Shown: positions 7,139-16,391, counted from the first letter of the stretch. The stretch: 54,162 bases of DNA from Prevotella sp. (GCA_017471465.1 JAFUTI010000040.1:1-54162), one strand, 5' to 3'. The notes: generated by a model from the letters alone, not told the origin. Program-made: numbers and translations.

Positions 7139-7195
7139 CGTTCATTCCTTCGCAAAAATGTTACATTGAAACATTATTTGCACGGGATGAACGAT
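7139..7195. promoter_or_regulatory. Candidate operator cluster upstream of susC 1
   Basis: Contains CGTTCAT (7139-7145, minus orientation), a 23-base site at 7160-7182 related to the one before the LamG-GH32 gene (GTTACA-TGAA-ATT-TTTGCA in common), and ATGAACGAT (7187-7195). The -7 box is at 7225. Sites of the same kind lie at 13355-13377, 18018-18080 and 28374-28428, always upstream of fructan genes. AraC-type regulators usually bind repeated half sites, so these are the likely targets of the two PBP-AraC regulators. Confidence 0.55.
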
Positions 7196-7224
7196 ATTTT
7201 TAATCTGTCAACTCGTAGAGTTAG

Positions 7225-7232
7225 TACTTTTG
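7225..7232 (+). promoter_or_regulatory. -7 box TACTTTTG for susC/susD operon 1
   Basis: TACTTTTG matches the Bacteroidota TAnnTTTG element, 46 bases before the susC start. A small dyad, AACTC-GTA-GAGTT, lies just upstream at 7210-7222. The leader 7234-7278 and the first 32 coding bases are identical to the second susC gene (18100-18176). Confidence 0.65.
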
Positions 7233-7278
7233 TGTCAGATTTCTGAACCAATGAGTATTAACTAAAAACGTAAAGCAA

Positions 7279-10200
7279 ATGGAAAGACTCAAGAGAATCC
7301 TACTGAGTACGCTGCTCGTCTTTGCCAGTACTATAATGTACGCGCAAAGCGAAATAAGCGGAACGGTGGTCGATGAAACCGGTGAGGGTGTCATCGGCGC
7401 TACTGTGATGGAAAAAGGTACGTCGAACGGCACGGTGACCGACTTTGAAGGTAACTTCAAACTGAAAGTGAAGGCCGGCACCCTGCTGGTCTTCTCGTAC
7501 ATCGGCTACGACAAACAGGAACAACCTGCCAAGACAGGGATGAAGGTAACACTGAAGGACAACGCCGCTGAGCTGGCCGAGGTGGTAGTCACAGGTTACC
7601 AGGTGCAGCGTAAGGCCGACCTGACGGGTGCTGTCGCCGTGATGGACATGAAGAGCGCCAAGAGTGAGGGTGACCCCAATATGCTGAATTCGATGCAAGG
7701 AAAACTGCCTGGTGTGAACATCGTGACTGACGCAGCACCTGGTGGCGGCGGGGCCTCTATCCGCGTACGTGGTATGAGTACGGTCAACGGAGCCTCTCCT
7801 CTTTATATTATTGATGGCGTTGCCACTACTGAGAACCTGAATTCGCTGAATGCTGCCGACATCGAGAGCATCCAGGTGCTGAAGGATGCCTCTTCAGCCT
7901 CTATCTATGGTAGCCGCGCCGCCAACGGTGTGATCATCATCACTACGAAGAAAGGCAAGGGCGACAAGGTGACAGTGAATGTGAACTACGCTGCCTCACT
8001 TAATGTGATTGCCAAGCAGTATGAAGTGCTCAACGCCGAGCAGTGGGGACAGGCTTACTGGACGGCTAATAAGAACGCCGGACTGACGCCCTCGCATCCT
8101 TTCTACGGCAATGGCGAAACCCCTCAGCTGAAGGAATATCTGGATGCCGACGGCAAGGTAAAAGCCGGTGATACTAATTGGCAGGACGAGGTCTTTTCAT
8201 CGGCATGGACCAACAACCTTTCGGCCAGCGTGTCGAACAGCACCGACAAGGGCTCTTACATGCTTTCAGGCAACTACATCAACCAGAATGGTCTGATGAA
8301 CAACACGTTCTACCGTCGCTACACCGCCCGCATCAACACCACCTATAACATCAGTAAGGTGTTCAGCGTAGGTGAGAACCTCATGATAGCGCAGTGGACA
8401 GATCGTGGCTACGGCACCGGCGACGACCGTGGCATACCCTACACCGCCATGCGCCAGCACCCGGCCATTCCCGTAACTGACAGCAATGGTAAGTTCACCA
8501 ATCCTATGCAGCTCTCAGGCAGCGATATTGCCAACCCCGTACATGAGCTGTATAACGGACGCGACAACAGCAACGAGAGCTGGCGCATCTTCGGCAATGC
8601 ATATATAGACATCAAGCCTCTGGATGGCCTGACACTGAAGTCGAACCTCGGTATTGAGCACACCCAGTATTTCAATAAGACCCTGGGACGCCGCATTCAG
8701 CCCAGCGACATGAATAGTGTAAGCCGTGGCTACGGACAGGGCGACACCTATACATGGACCAATACCGCCAACTATCTGAAGACCTTCAGCGGTGTGCACC
8801 ACTTCAGTGCCCTGCTCGGCTCTGAGTTCATTAAGTATCGCTCTGAAGACCTGAGCGGTGCCAATCGCGACTATGCTTTCGAAGATGCGGACTACATGCA
8901 GATCGGTGCAGGCGGCGGAGAACAGACCATCAGCGGCGGCAAGGCAGAGTGGGCACTGTTCTCGCTCTTCGGCAAACTAGACTACAACTATGCTGACCGC
9001 TATCTGGTGAGTGCCACACTACGACGTGACGCCACCTCTCGTCTGCATAAGGACAACAACTCGGGTGTCTTCCCTGCCTTCTCGGCTGCCTGGCGTGCCT
9101 CAGAAGAAAAGTTCTTCCCCAAGAACAAGGTGGTCAGCGACCTGAAGATCCGTGCTGCCTGGGGCCAGAACGGTAACTCAGCCATCAGCGACAACTACGC
9201 TTATTATACCCGCTATGCTTACAACCTGCGTCACGGTTCTTACGACCTCAACGGTACGAACAACTCCGTCGTCCCCGGCATCGTAGCCGCCAGCAGTGGT
9301 AACCGCAACCTAAAGTGGGAGACCACCACCCAGACAAACATCGGTCTCGACGCCCAGCTGTTCGGTGGTGCTCTCAGTCTCTCGTTCGATTACTACTGGA
9401 AGAACACCAAGGACATGCTCACCATTCCGCCGACACTATCAGTAGAGGGTGAAGGAGCTGCCATGTGGATGAACACTGGCGAGATGAAGAACAATGGTTG
9501 GGAACTGACGATGACCTACCGCTCGCCGCAATATGGCGACTTCTCCTGGAACGGCACACTCAACCTCTCACAATACAAGAACAAGTTGGTGAAATTCAAC
9601 GACGTAGTGACCTCACAGGGTGGCGACTACCGCCTAATGGTTGGACAGCCTATGGGCGTTTACTATGGCTATGTCTGCGACGGTATCTTCCAGAACGAAG
9701 ACCAGGTATCGAACCACGCCATCCAACAGGGTAAAGGTGTCGGGCGCCTCATCTTCCGCGATATCGATAGCAATGGTGTGGTCGATGATAACGACCGCTG
9801 TATCATTGGCGATCCGAATCCTGACTTAGCCATGGGTTTGAACCTCGACCTGAACTACAAGGACTTCACACTCTCGGCTTTCTTCAGCGGTGAGTTTGGC
9901 TTCGACATCTACAACACGACACGCCGTCAGCTGGAGTTCATGCACTACGGCGGTGGCTCTTCTACCAATCATGGCGTGGACATCCTCGATGCCTGGAGCC
10001 CCACCAACACCGATGCCACCATTCCCGCTCTGACGATGGTTGACAACAACAACGAGACACGCATGTCGAACTATTTCGTAGAGGACGGCTCTTACCTGAA
10101 ACTGAAGTACCTGAAGCTGGGCTATCAGCTGCCACAGAACATTGCCAAGATGGTATATGCCTCTCATATCAGCGTTTACGGACAGGTAGAGAATATCTTC

Positions 10201-10323
10201 ACCATTACCAGCTATAAAGGTCTTGACCCCGAGGTCATGCTGGGCGGTTACGGAGCCCGTGTCGACAGTGGTCTCTATCCCCGTGCCCGTACCTTCACGC
10301 TGGGTCTGAACGTAACTTTCTAA
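7279..10323 (+). CDS. SusC-like TonB-dependent outer-membrane transporter 1
   Basis: 1014 residues, typical for SusC/RagA. Order: signal peptide (cleavage near YA-Q at 22), carboxypeptidase-D-like regulatory domain (~25-100, SGTVVDETGEGVIGA), plug domain with SusC signature (IRVRGMSTVNGASPLYIIDG, VLKDASSASIYGSRAANGVI) and a beta barrel ending in aromatic F at the C-terminus (LGLNVTF). It would import oligosaccharides, here probably fructo-oligosaccharides, across the outer membrane using TonB energy, capped by the SusD downstream. Operon: susC, susD 35 bases later, then a DUF4960-like lipoprotein. The first 77 bases around the start match the paralogue at 18145 exactly. Confidence 0.96.
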   Translation: MERLKRILLSTLLVFASTIMYAQSEISGTVVDETGEGVIGATVMEKGTSNGTVTDFEGNFKLKVKAGTLLVFSYIGYDKQEQPAKTGMKVTLKDNAAELAEVVVTGYQVQRKADLTGAVAVMDMKSAKSEGDPNMLNSMQGKLPGVNIVTDAAPGGGGASIRVRGMSTVNGASPLYIIDGVATTENLNSLNAADIESIQVLKDASSASIYGSRAANGVIIITTKKGKGDKVTVNVNYAASLNVIAKQYEVLNAEQWGQAYWTANKNAGLTPSHPFYGNGETPQLKEYLDADGKVKAGDTNWQDEVFSSAWTNNLSASVSNSTDKGSYMLSGNYINQNGLMNNTFYRRYTARINTTYNISKVFSVGENLMIAQWTDRGYGTGDDRGIPYTAMRQHPAIPVTDSNGKFTNPMQLSGSDIANPVHELYNGRDNSNESWRIFGNAYIDIKPLDGLTLKSNLGIEHTQYFNKTLGRRIQPSDMNSVSRGYGQGDTYTWTNTANYLKTFSGVHHFSALLGSEFIKYRSEDLSGANRDYAFEDADYMQIGAGGGEQTISGGKAEWALFSLFGKLDYNYADRYLVSATLRRDATSRLHKDNNSGVFPAFSAAWRASEEKFFPKNKVVSDLKIRAAWGQNGNSAISDNYAYYTRYAYNLRHGSYDLNGTNNSVVPGIVAASSGNRNLKWETTTQTNIGLDAQLFGGALSLSFDYYWKNTKDMLTIPPTLSVEGEGAAMWMNTGEMKNNGWELTMTYRSPQYGDFSWNGTLNLSQYKNKLVKFNDVVTSQGGDYRLMVGQPMGVYYGYVCDGIFQNEDQVSNHAIQQGKGVGRLIFRDIDSNGVVDDNDRCIIGDPNPDLAMGLNLDLNYKDFTLSAFFSGEFGFDIYNTTRRQLEFMHYGGGSSTNHGVDILDAWSPTNTDATIPALTMVDNNNETRMSNYFVEDGSYLKLKYLKLGYQLPQNIAKMVYASHISVYGQVENIFTITSYKGLDPEVMLGGYGARVDSGLYPRARTFTLGLNVTF

Positions 10324-10358
10324 AACAACGAATAAAACCAATTAAACGAAATACAGTT

Positions 10359-12041
10359 ATGAAAGCAATATATAAAGTCTGCGCCATCTGCGCAATCAGT
10401 GCGCTCACTGCTTGCAGCGACCAGCTCGACCTTGCCCCACAGGGTGAGTTCACCGCTGAGCAGCTGACTGATGAGAGTATCGAGGGTCTGATGTCATCTG
10501 CCTACCAAGGTCTGGAGGCCCACTTCTTTGACGACAACAATGCCGCTTTCGCTGGTCCCATCACCAACTGGGTCTTCGACGTGCGCTCTGACGATGCTTA
10601 TAAAGGCGGCGAGGGTGTGTCGATGGAGGCTAATATTCACCAGTTGGAGATTCAGAACATCACCAGCGACAATGCCACCTGTCTGAACAAGTGGGAGAAC
10701 AACTACTTAGGTATTGCCCGCGTACATAAGGCTATGCTGGCTATCCAGGATGCCACTGTCAATGACAAGGCCTCCCTGCTGGGTGAACTGAAGACACTTC
10801 GTGCCTGGTACTATTTCGATCTGAACCGTATCTTCAAGAGTATTCCTTACTTCACGGAGAACGATGATCCGAAGACCATCACCAACGGCAATAAGAACCG
10901 CGAGGAGATCTATGCTGCCATCAAGGCCGACCTGGAGGATGCTTACAACGCTATGCCGGAGAGCCAGGACCAGCCCGGACGCTTCAGCAAGTATGTGGCT
11001 GCCGCCCTGCTTGCCAAGGTCAACGCCCAGACCGCCTCTTGGTCAGAGGTAGAGAAATGGGCCGACGTGGTCATCAACAGTGGCAAATACCAGCTCTACG
11101 ACAATTTTGCCGACATGTCGAAGCTCGAGTTCAACAATAAGAAGGAGAGCATCATGGCCATCCAGTTCTCAACAGCCAACGACAATATCCACATCAACTT
11201 CTGCAACCTGCTGAACACCACACGCTCCGAGGGTAATGTCTTCGGGTCGGGCGATGACTTCTTCCTGGGTTCGCAGAATCTGGTGAACGCTTTCCGAACC
11301 GACCCAGCCACAGGCCTGCCCTACCTGGACGGCACGTTCAACAAGGTGAATGTCACCGAGAACTACGCCGGCACACTCGACCCGCGTCTCGACCTCACCG
11401 TAGGTCGTATCGGACTTCCCTTCCGTGGTCATCTATACACAATGGGATGGTGTCGCGACTATAACACATACGGTGAGTACTCCGGCAAGAAGGGACTCAT
11501 AGACCCCTCCAGTCCCGATATGGTACAGGGCTTCCCCTGGGGTGCCAGCGGTCTGAACTTCAGCCTCATCCGCTATGCTGACATCCTGTTGCTGAAGGCA
11601 GAGGCTCTCGTTGAACAGGCCACAGGCAACAATGCTGCTGAAGATGATAAGCTGGTGGAGGCCCGCACACTGGTTAACCAGATACGTCAGAAGGCTGCCC
11701 GCAGCGTTGACGGCAACTACTCACCTATAGACCTCGACCCTGCCAAGGCCGACTACTTCGTAGGACTCTATCCTACCGACTGGGACGGCAACCTCTATTG
11801 GACCAAGGAACGTGCCCGCATGGCCGTGCGCTTTGAACGTCGTCTGGAACTTGCCATGGAGGGTCAGCGCTGGTTCGACCTCGTACGCTGGGGTGTGGCT
11901 GTCGAGACTATCAACAAGTACATGCAGGAAGAGTCTACCCTTCGCCCTTACTATGTAGGAGCCAGTCTGACAGAAGACGAGATTTACCTGCCTATTCCTA
12001 TCTCACAGATTGAGAATTCCAATGGACTGTACAAGAATTAA
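10359..12041 (+). CDS. SusD-like surface glycan-binding lipoprotein 1
   Basis: 560 residues with lipobox LTAC (Cys19). Starts with the SusD/RagB pattern (TACSDQLDLAPQGEF) and has the conserved tail segments ARMAVRFERRLELAMEGQRWFDLVRWG and LPIPISQIENSNGLYKN. It would sit on the cell surface as the lid of the SusC pore and bind glycan chains. The gap to susC carries a stretch (about 10325-10375) closely resembling the susC-susD junction of module 2 at 21252-21295, supporting module duplication. Substrate, probably a fructan, is inferred from neighbours. Confidence 0.95.
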   Translation: MKAIYKVCAICAISALTACSDQLDLAPQGEFTAEQLTDESIEGLMSSAYQGLEAHFFDDNNAAFAGPITNWVFDVRSDDAYKGGEGVSMEANIHQLEIQNITSDNATCLNKWENNYLGIARVHKAMLAIQDATVNDKASLLGELKTLRAWYYFDLNRIFKSIPYFTENDDPKTITNGNKNREEIYAAIKADLEDAYNAMPESQDQPGRFSKYVAAALLAKVNAQTASWSEVEKWADVVINSGKYQLYDNFADMSKLEFNNKKESIMAIQFSTANDNIHINFCNLLNTTRSEGNVFGSGDDFFLGSQNLVNAFRTDPATGLPYLDGTFNKVNVTENYAGTLDPRLDLTVGRIGLPFRGHLYTMGWCRDYNTYGEYSGKKGLIDPSSPDMVQGFPWGASGLNFSLIRYADILLLKAEALVEQATGNNAAEDDKLVEARTLVNQIRQKAARSVDGNYSPIDLDPAKADYFVGLYPTDWDGNLYWTKERARMAVRFERRLELAMEGQRWFDLVRWGVAVETINKYMQEESTLRPYYVGASLTEDEIYLPIPISQIENSNGLYKN

Positions 12042-12062
12042 TCACAGAAAAATGATACGATT

Positions 12063-13235
12063 ATGAAAAAAATATATTTTGCAATCATAGCTGCACTAAG
12101 CTTCTTCACTGCTTGCTCTGATGTAGAATTTGAAGAAGCCACCTACTCAGAGGCTGTCAGCAACCTCGTTGCCGACTATCAACAGGGTAGCCGTCAGGTG
12201 ACTCTCCGCTGGGACAATCCTTCGATGCAGGGTCTGTCGGGCATCCAGATTATCAAGGATGACGCTGATATCACCAATATCGATGAGGTGGTCAACAGCT
12301 ACTTTATCAAGAAGGCGCCGACGAATGTCGACGTCAGCTACACCGTGAAGGCCCGCTACAGCGACGGCCGTGTCTCTGAGGGTCAGACCGTACGCTTCAA
12401 CATTGCCTATGAGGTACAAAAAGGCGCTTCAAAGATAGCAATGCTCGTACCCGACGACTACGCCACGTCTGACGACGAGAAGGATGCAGTGGCCTGGTTC
12501 AAGAAAAACTATGTTGACACGAACAAGGGCGTTTTGGTGACACCTGCCACCATCGACGAACTCGACATCGAGAAGCAGTCGGCCTGCTGGGTGATGTGCG
12601 ACCGCATCGGCATCGAGAAGGGCTGGCAAAATCTGCCTGGCAACCTCGCATCGAACGCTACCATTGAAGCTCTGAAAGCTTTCACGGCTGACGGCGGCAA
12701 CCTCCTGCTGACCAACCACGCCACCCAGCTTACCGTAGCCGTTGGCCGCATCGATGAGGCATACGCTCCTGGCATTTATGGCAATGGCGAGGGTGGACAG
12801 AACAACGACGTGTGGGGTTCACAGCCCATCATCGGCAATGCCGAAGGGCAGATCTACGACCACTCCGGTCACGACATCTACTGGGGTATGGATTTCGTCA
12901 GCGGTCTGTACGAGCGCAGCATCTACTGCTTCGAGGGTGCCGGTGTGAAGGGTGACCACAACTGTATGTGGGACCTGAATGCCTACGGTTTGGCTCCTAA
13001 CCCCAACGTTGTGAAGACATGGGAAGAGACCACCAACTCCACCGTCCTTGGTACCTGGAACCATGTGGTCGACTACTGCTGCGCCGGTATCATCGACTTC
13101 GCTCCTACCACTACCTTCGCAGGCCGTGTCCTCGCCGTGGGTCTCGCTGCATACGAGTGGAATATCAGTGGTACGAACCAGTACCAGTCACAGTTGGAGC
13201 GTTTCACCAGCAACTGCATTGGTTATTTGAAATAA
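12063..13235 (+). CDS. DUF4960-like surface lipoprotein (candidate fructan-binding protein) 1
   Basis: 390 residues, lipobox FTAC (Cys18). Residues ~30-115 look like an FN3-type beta sandwich (RQVTLRWDNP...YTVKARYSDGR). The rest has an alternating alpha/beta, amidotransferase-like pattern (IAMLVPDDYA, WVMCDRIG, NLLLTNHATQ) that I associate with DUF4960, a domain found in fructan utilisation loci next to SusC/SusD, where such proteins bind glycan at the surface (BT1761-like position). It is the last gene of operon 1 and is followed by a strong terminator. The domain name is recalled, not searched; the surface-binding role is inferred. Confidence 0.75.
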   Translation: MKKIYFAIIAALSFFTACSDVEFEEATYSEAVSNLVADYQQGSRQVTLRWDNPSMQGLSGIQIIKDDADITNIDEVVNSYFIKKAPTNVDVSYTVKARYSDGRVSEGQTVRFNIAYEVQKGASKIAMLVPDDYATSDDEKDAVAWFKKNYVDTNKGVLVTPATIDELDIEKQSACWVMCDRIGIEKGWQNLPGNLASNATIEALKAFTADGGNLLLTNHATQLTVAVGRIDEAYAPGIYGNGEGGQNNDVWGSQPIIGNAEGQIYDHSGHDIYWGMDFVSGLYERSIYCFEGAGVKGDHNCMWDLNAYGLAPNPNVVKTWEETTNSTVLGTWNHVVDYCCAGIIDFAPTTTFAGRVLAVGLAAYEWNISGTNQYQSQLERFTSNCIGYLK

Positions 13236-13305
13236 TAGTCATTCATACATAATGGTAACTATTGTTAGTTAGGTTTTTGTTAGGTATGAAGATTGTTTCT
13301 AGGTT

Positions 13306-13345
13306 GGGGCAAGACCGAAAAAAACGGTTTTGCCCCCTTTTTTCT
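13306..13345 (+). terminator. Intrinsic terminator of susC/susD operon 1
   Basis: GGGGCAAGACCG pairs with CGGTTTTGCCCC (one G-U pair) around an A-rich loop, followed by CTTTTTTC. It lies 70 bases after the lipoprotein stop and separates operon 1 from the LamG-GH32 gene. Confidence 0.9.
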
Positions 13346-13354
13346 TGTAAAAAA

Positions 13355-13377
13355 GTTACAATGAACGATTTTTTGCA
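13355..13377 (+). promoter_or_regulatory. Candidate regulator site upstream of LamG-GH32
   Basis: GTTACAATGAACG followed by ATTTTTTGCA. It closely resembles the site at 7160-7182 before susC 1 and those at 28374-28428 before the GH43/GH32 pair, and lies about 43 bases upstream of the -7 box TATCTTTG (13420-13427). Confidence 0.6.
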
Positions 13378-13419
13378 TCATTTGTAACATTTATTAAAGG
13401 GCGCAAAATAGGAAAAACG

Positions 13420-13427
13420 TATCTTTG
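13420..13427 (+). promoter_or_regulatory. -7 box TATCTTTG for LamG-GH32
   Basis: An exact TAnnTTTG element 19 bases before ATG 13447. Together with the terminator at 13306 it shows the GH32 gene has its own promoter. Confidence 0.7.
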
Positions 13428-13446
13428 CACAACAAAACCAGTAATT

Positions 13447-15729
13447 ATGAAACCGAAAAAACATCTGCTTATTGTATTGACAACAGCCCTGACCACAATG
13501 GCAGCAGCACAAACATCTGTAGCCCATTTCGACATGTCGCTGAAAAGCGGAAAGATAACGGAACAGGTGTCGAACGTGGACTATGCGGTTGCCTCGCAGT
13601 TGCCTGCCTGTAGTAAGGCTGGAGTCGACGGTGAGGCTCTGCGCTTCGACGGCTATTCTAATTATGTACGTGCCGGTCTGCCCAGCGGACTGAGTAAAGA
13701 GGCGCTGACGGTCAGCGTGGTGTTGGCGGCAGAGACCTACCCGATGATGCAGGTGGATGTGGCGGAGACCACACCGACCTTTGCCACCATCTGCGGCAAC
13801 CTCGATGAAGACGGGAAAAAAGGCATTGCTCTTGAACTATCGTCACAGGGTGACCTGCGGTTTCGCTTTGGCTCTGCCACAGGATTTCTGATGACTGTCA
13901 CAGGTGATAAGAAACTGCCACGAGGACAGTGGTGCCAGTTGACAGCAGTACTCGACAAGGCCGGCAATGCCGCCACTCTCTACTTGGACGGTAAGAGCAT
14001 TGGCACCAGCCGTATGAGTCGTGCTGACATCGCACACTCCACCACTGATTTCTATATCGGCAAGAATGTCACAGAGAAAAAGTCGGGGCCGTTCCTTATC
14101 AATACGTTCTGCGGACTGATTGACGATATCCGTATTACTAATGAAGTCACAGATTTTACGCTCATCGATCCCATAGACTTCAGCTCTTTTCCACGTCCTG
14201 ACTTCAACTACCCTGCTGAGCGTTATGCTGCTTCCCTTTGGCGCCCACAGTTCCACGGTATGCCTTCAGGTTCGTGGACGAACGAGACACATGGTTTAAT
14301 CTGCAGCGGTGGCCGTTATCACGTGTTCTTCCAAAAGAATGCCAATGGTCCCTATATGTCGTGCCTGCACTGGGGACACATCTCCAGCGAGAACCTCTAC
14401 GACTGGACGGAAGAGCCGATAGCCATCTATCCAGGAGAATCGTATGATATCAAAGGCTGCTGGAGCGGCTGCGTGTATGAAGACGGAGGCGACACCTATA
14501 TATTATATACTGCGGTGGATAATGCCAAAGCCCGCATTGCGCAGGCTAAGGCGAAGGACGGCAATCTCATCGAGTGGGAGAAACAGGGCGTCATCATCGA
14601 CGGACGACCCGCAGGACTCTCCGATGACTTCCGCGACCCCTATTTCTTCACAGCAAACGGAGAGAAGTACATTATCGTCGGCACGAGTAAGAATGGTGTA
14701 GGCGCCTGCACGCTCCACCAGTATAAGAACGGTGCGTGGACCAACGACGGCACCATCTTCTTCCAGGGAGGCAATGCCAACCAGCACGGCACGTTCTGGG
14801 AGATGCCCAACATCACAGACATGGGCAATGGCAAGTGGCTCTTCACCTGTACCCCGTTGAATACCGGTGTTGGCGTTCGCACACTCTGCTGGGTGGGCAC
14901 CATTGGTTCGGACGGCAAATTTATTCCTGATGGAAATGGTGTGCAATACCTTGAAATGGGCGGCATCAGCCGCGACGGCTACGGTCTGCTCTCACCATCC
15001 ATCTTCCAGAAGGACGGCAAGACGCTGCTGCTGGGTATTGTTCCCGACAAACTGCCCACTCAGAACAACTTCGAGATGGGCTGGGCACACAACTACTCGC
15101 TGCCTCGCGAACTGTCGTTGGATGGCAACGGTCGTCTTGTTCAAAAGCCCTACAGCAGACTGACCGCCATGCGCACTCAGGCGACAGTAAGCGTCGAGGA
15201 ATCGTTACTTGCCTCAAAACCGCTGGTTAGCGGACGTCAGATAGAACTGCTGGGTGAGTTTGCGCCAACAACAGGCACTTGTGGCTTCCGATTTCTGAAG
15301 AACGCCTCGCTGACGTACGATGCCGACACCAAGAGGCTGACGCTCGACCTGACGGGAGTTGGTCGCACAAGCAACGACAATGGAGCCTATAACGGCATCT
15401 ATGCCACCACGCTCACCGAACCGCTCACGAAACTCCATCTGTTCCTTGACGACAGTATCCTCGACATCTTTGTCAACGACAAGTGGGCCTATAGCGTCAG
15501 AGTGTTCCCCACCGACGCCACTGCCATTGAGACCGAGGTCTTTGCCACGGCATCCACCCCCGTCAAGGTCAGTGCCTGGGCACTCGATGCCAAACAGACC
15601 ACCGGTATAGCTGCAACCACTCTTCAGGACAAGGCATACGATGCGTACTATAATCTTTACGGTCTTAAGGTCGATAAGCCATGTAAAGGTATCTATATCA
15701 AAAACGGGAAAAAGTATGTTTGTCGCTGA
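13447..15729 (+). CDS. Secreted GH32 fructanase with N-terminal LamG-like domain
   Basis: 760 residues. A signal peptide is cleaved near MAAAQ, without lipobox. Residues ~22-225 form a LamG/concanavalin-like sandwich, then a GH32 five-blade propeller and C-terminal beta sandwich. GH32 motifs are present but altered: the nucleophile motif WMNDPNG reads WTNETHG, with Glu280 at the Asp position; RDP is intact (Asp397); the acid/base motif is FWEMPN (Glu452). The C-terminus (YNLYGLKVDKPCKGIYIKNGKK) resembles tails common on secreted Prevotella proteins, possibly linked to type IX secretion. It probably cleaves inulin or levan outside the cell. The stop overlaps the following DUF1573 gene by 14 bases. 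Confidence 0.88.
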   Translation: MKPKKHLLIVLTTALTTMAAAQTSVAHFDMSLKSGKITEQVSNVDYAVASQLPACSKAGVDGEALRFDGYSNYVRAGLPSGLSKEALTVSVVLAAETYPMMQVDVAETTPTFATICGNLDEDGKKGIALELSSQGDLRFRFGSATGFLMTVTGDKKLPRGQWCQLTAVLDKAGNAATLYLDGKSIGTSRMSRADIAHSTTDFYIGKNVTEKKSGPFLINTFCGLIDDIRITNEVTDFTLIDPIDFSSFPRPDFNYPAERYAASLWRPQFHGMPSGSWTNETHGLICSGGRYHVFFQKNANGPYMSCLHWGHISSENLYDWTEEPIAIYPGESYDIKGCWSGCVYEDGGDTYILYTAVDNAKARIAQAKAKDGNLIEWEKQGVIIDGRPAGLSDDFRDPYFFTANGEKYIIVGTSKNGVGACTLHQYKNGAWTNDGTIFFQGGNANQHGTFWEMPNITDMGNGKWLFTCTPLNTGVGVRTLCWVGTIGSDGKFIPDGNGVQYLEMGGISRDGYGLLSPSIFQKDGKTLLLGIVPDKLPTQNNFEMGWAHNYSLPRELSLDGNGRLVQKPYSRLTAMRTQATVSVEESLLASKPLVSGRQIELLGEFAPTTGTCGFRFLKNASLTYDADTKRLTLDLTGVGRTSNDNGAYNGIYATTLTEPLTKLHLFLDDSILDIFVNDKWAYSVRVFPTDATAIETEVFATASTPVKVSAWALDAKQTTGIAATTLQDKAYDAYYNLYGLKVDKPCKGIYIKNGKKYVCR

Positions 15730-16327
15730 TTCTCTCATAGTCCTCGGACTGGCTACAATCTCTCTCGGTACCATTCAAGAGGCCGACGGAATCAAGGAAC
15801 ACGACTTTTGGCTCCGCAATGCAGGTCAGGAAGCAGTAACCTTACAGCAAGGTTACACTTCCTGCGGCTGCACCACCATCCAGTTTGCCAAAGAGGAGTC
15901 AGTAGCACCAGACGACTCCACCTGCGTCACCCTGCGTTTCAACCCACAAGGCAAAGGCGGTGAGTTCGAAGAGACGGGCACCGTCGTCTACGGGCCTAAC
16001 CGCAAACGTATTCAACTGTCCTTGACTGGTTATTGTATTACGTCGGAAGAAACCCTGATGCGTCAATTCCCTATCCGCATCTCCGATGACATTCGTCTTT
16101 CTGCCAATCGTTTCGACCTCGGCATCATGCACGTTGGTGAGACTAAACAGCGTGGGGTCATTGTCCTTCATCGTGATGAAGATAATCGTCAGGAGCGCAT
16201 CCCTGTCACATTCACTGTCGACGCCAATACTCCCAAAGGGCTGCAGCATATAGTCCATCCCGTCAAAACGATGGTAAACGATAATGAACTGACAATTGTC
16301 ATCACGTTAGACGTTATGATAAAGTAG
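15716..16327 (+). CDS. DUF1573-domain protein overlapping the GH32 gene
   Basis: 203 residues from ATG 15716. The motif GTIQEADGIKEHDFWLRNAG...SCGCTT is the DUF1573 signature (an Ig-like beta domain with a CGC cysteine cluster), and a second similar unit follows (DLGIMHVGETKQRGVIVLHR). Most DUF1573 proteins are exported, but this start gives no clear signal peptide; the short hydrophobic stretch LIVLGLATISLGTI belongs to the first strand. It overlaps the GH32 stop by 14 bases, so translational coupling is likely. An upstream ATG at 15641 would add 25 residues inside the GH32 end. Function unknown. Confidence 0.72.
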   Translation: MFVADSLIVLGLATISLGTIQEADGIKEHDFWLRNAGQEAVTLQQGYTSCGCTTIQFAKEESVAPDDSTCVTLRFNPQGKGGEFEETGTVVYGPNRKRIQLSLTGYCITSEETLMRQFPIRISDDIRLSANRFDLGIMHVGETKQRGVIVLHRDEDNRQERIPVTFTVDANTPKGLQHIVHPVKTMVNDNELTIVITLDVMIK

Positions 16328-16391
16328 TAATAATTGGTTAGTAATATTAGATTTTTTTCTGCATAATCAAAGATTGTTTTCAGTTTTTTTG

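Noticed and set aside
7139-7278. Riboswitch before susC 1
   Set aside because: No known riboswitch core was recognised; the conserved part is explained better as promoter, operators and a shared leader.
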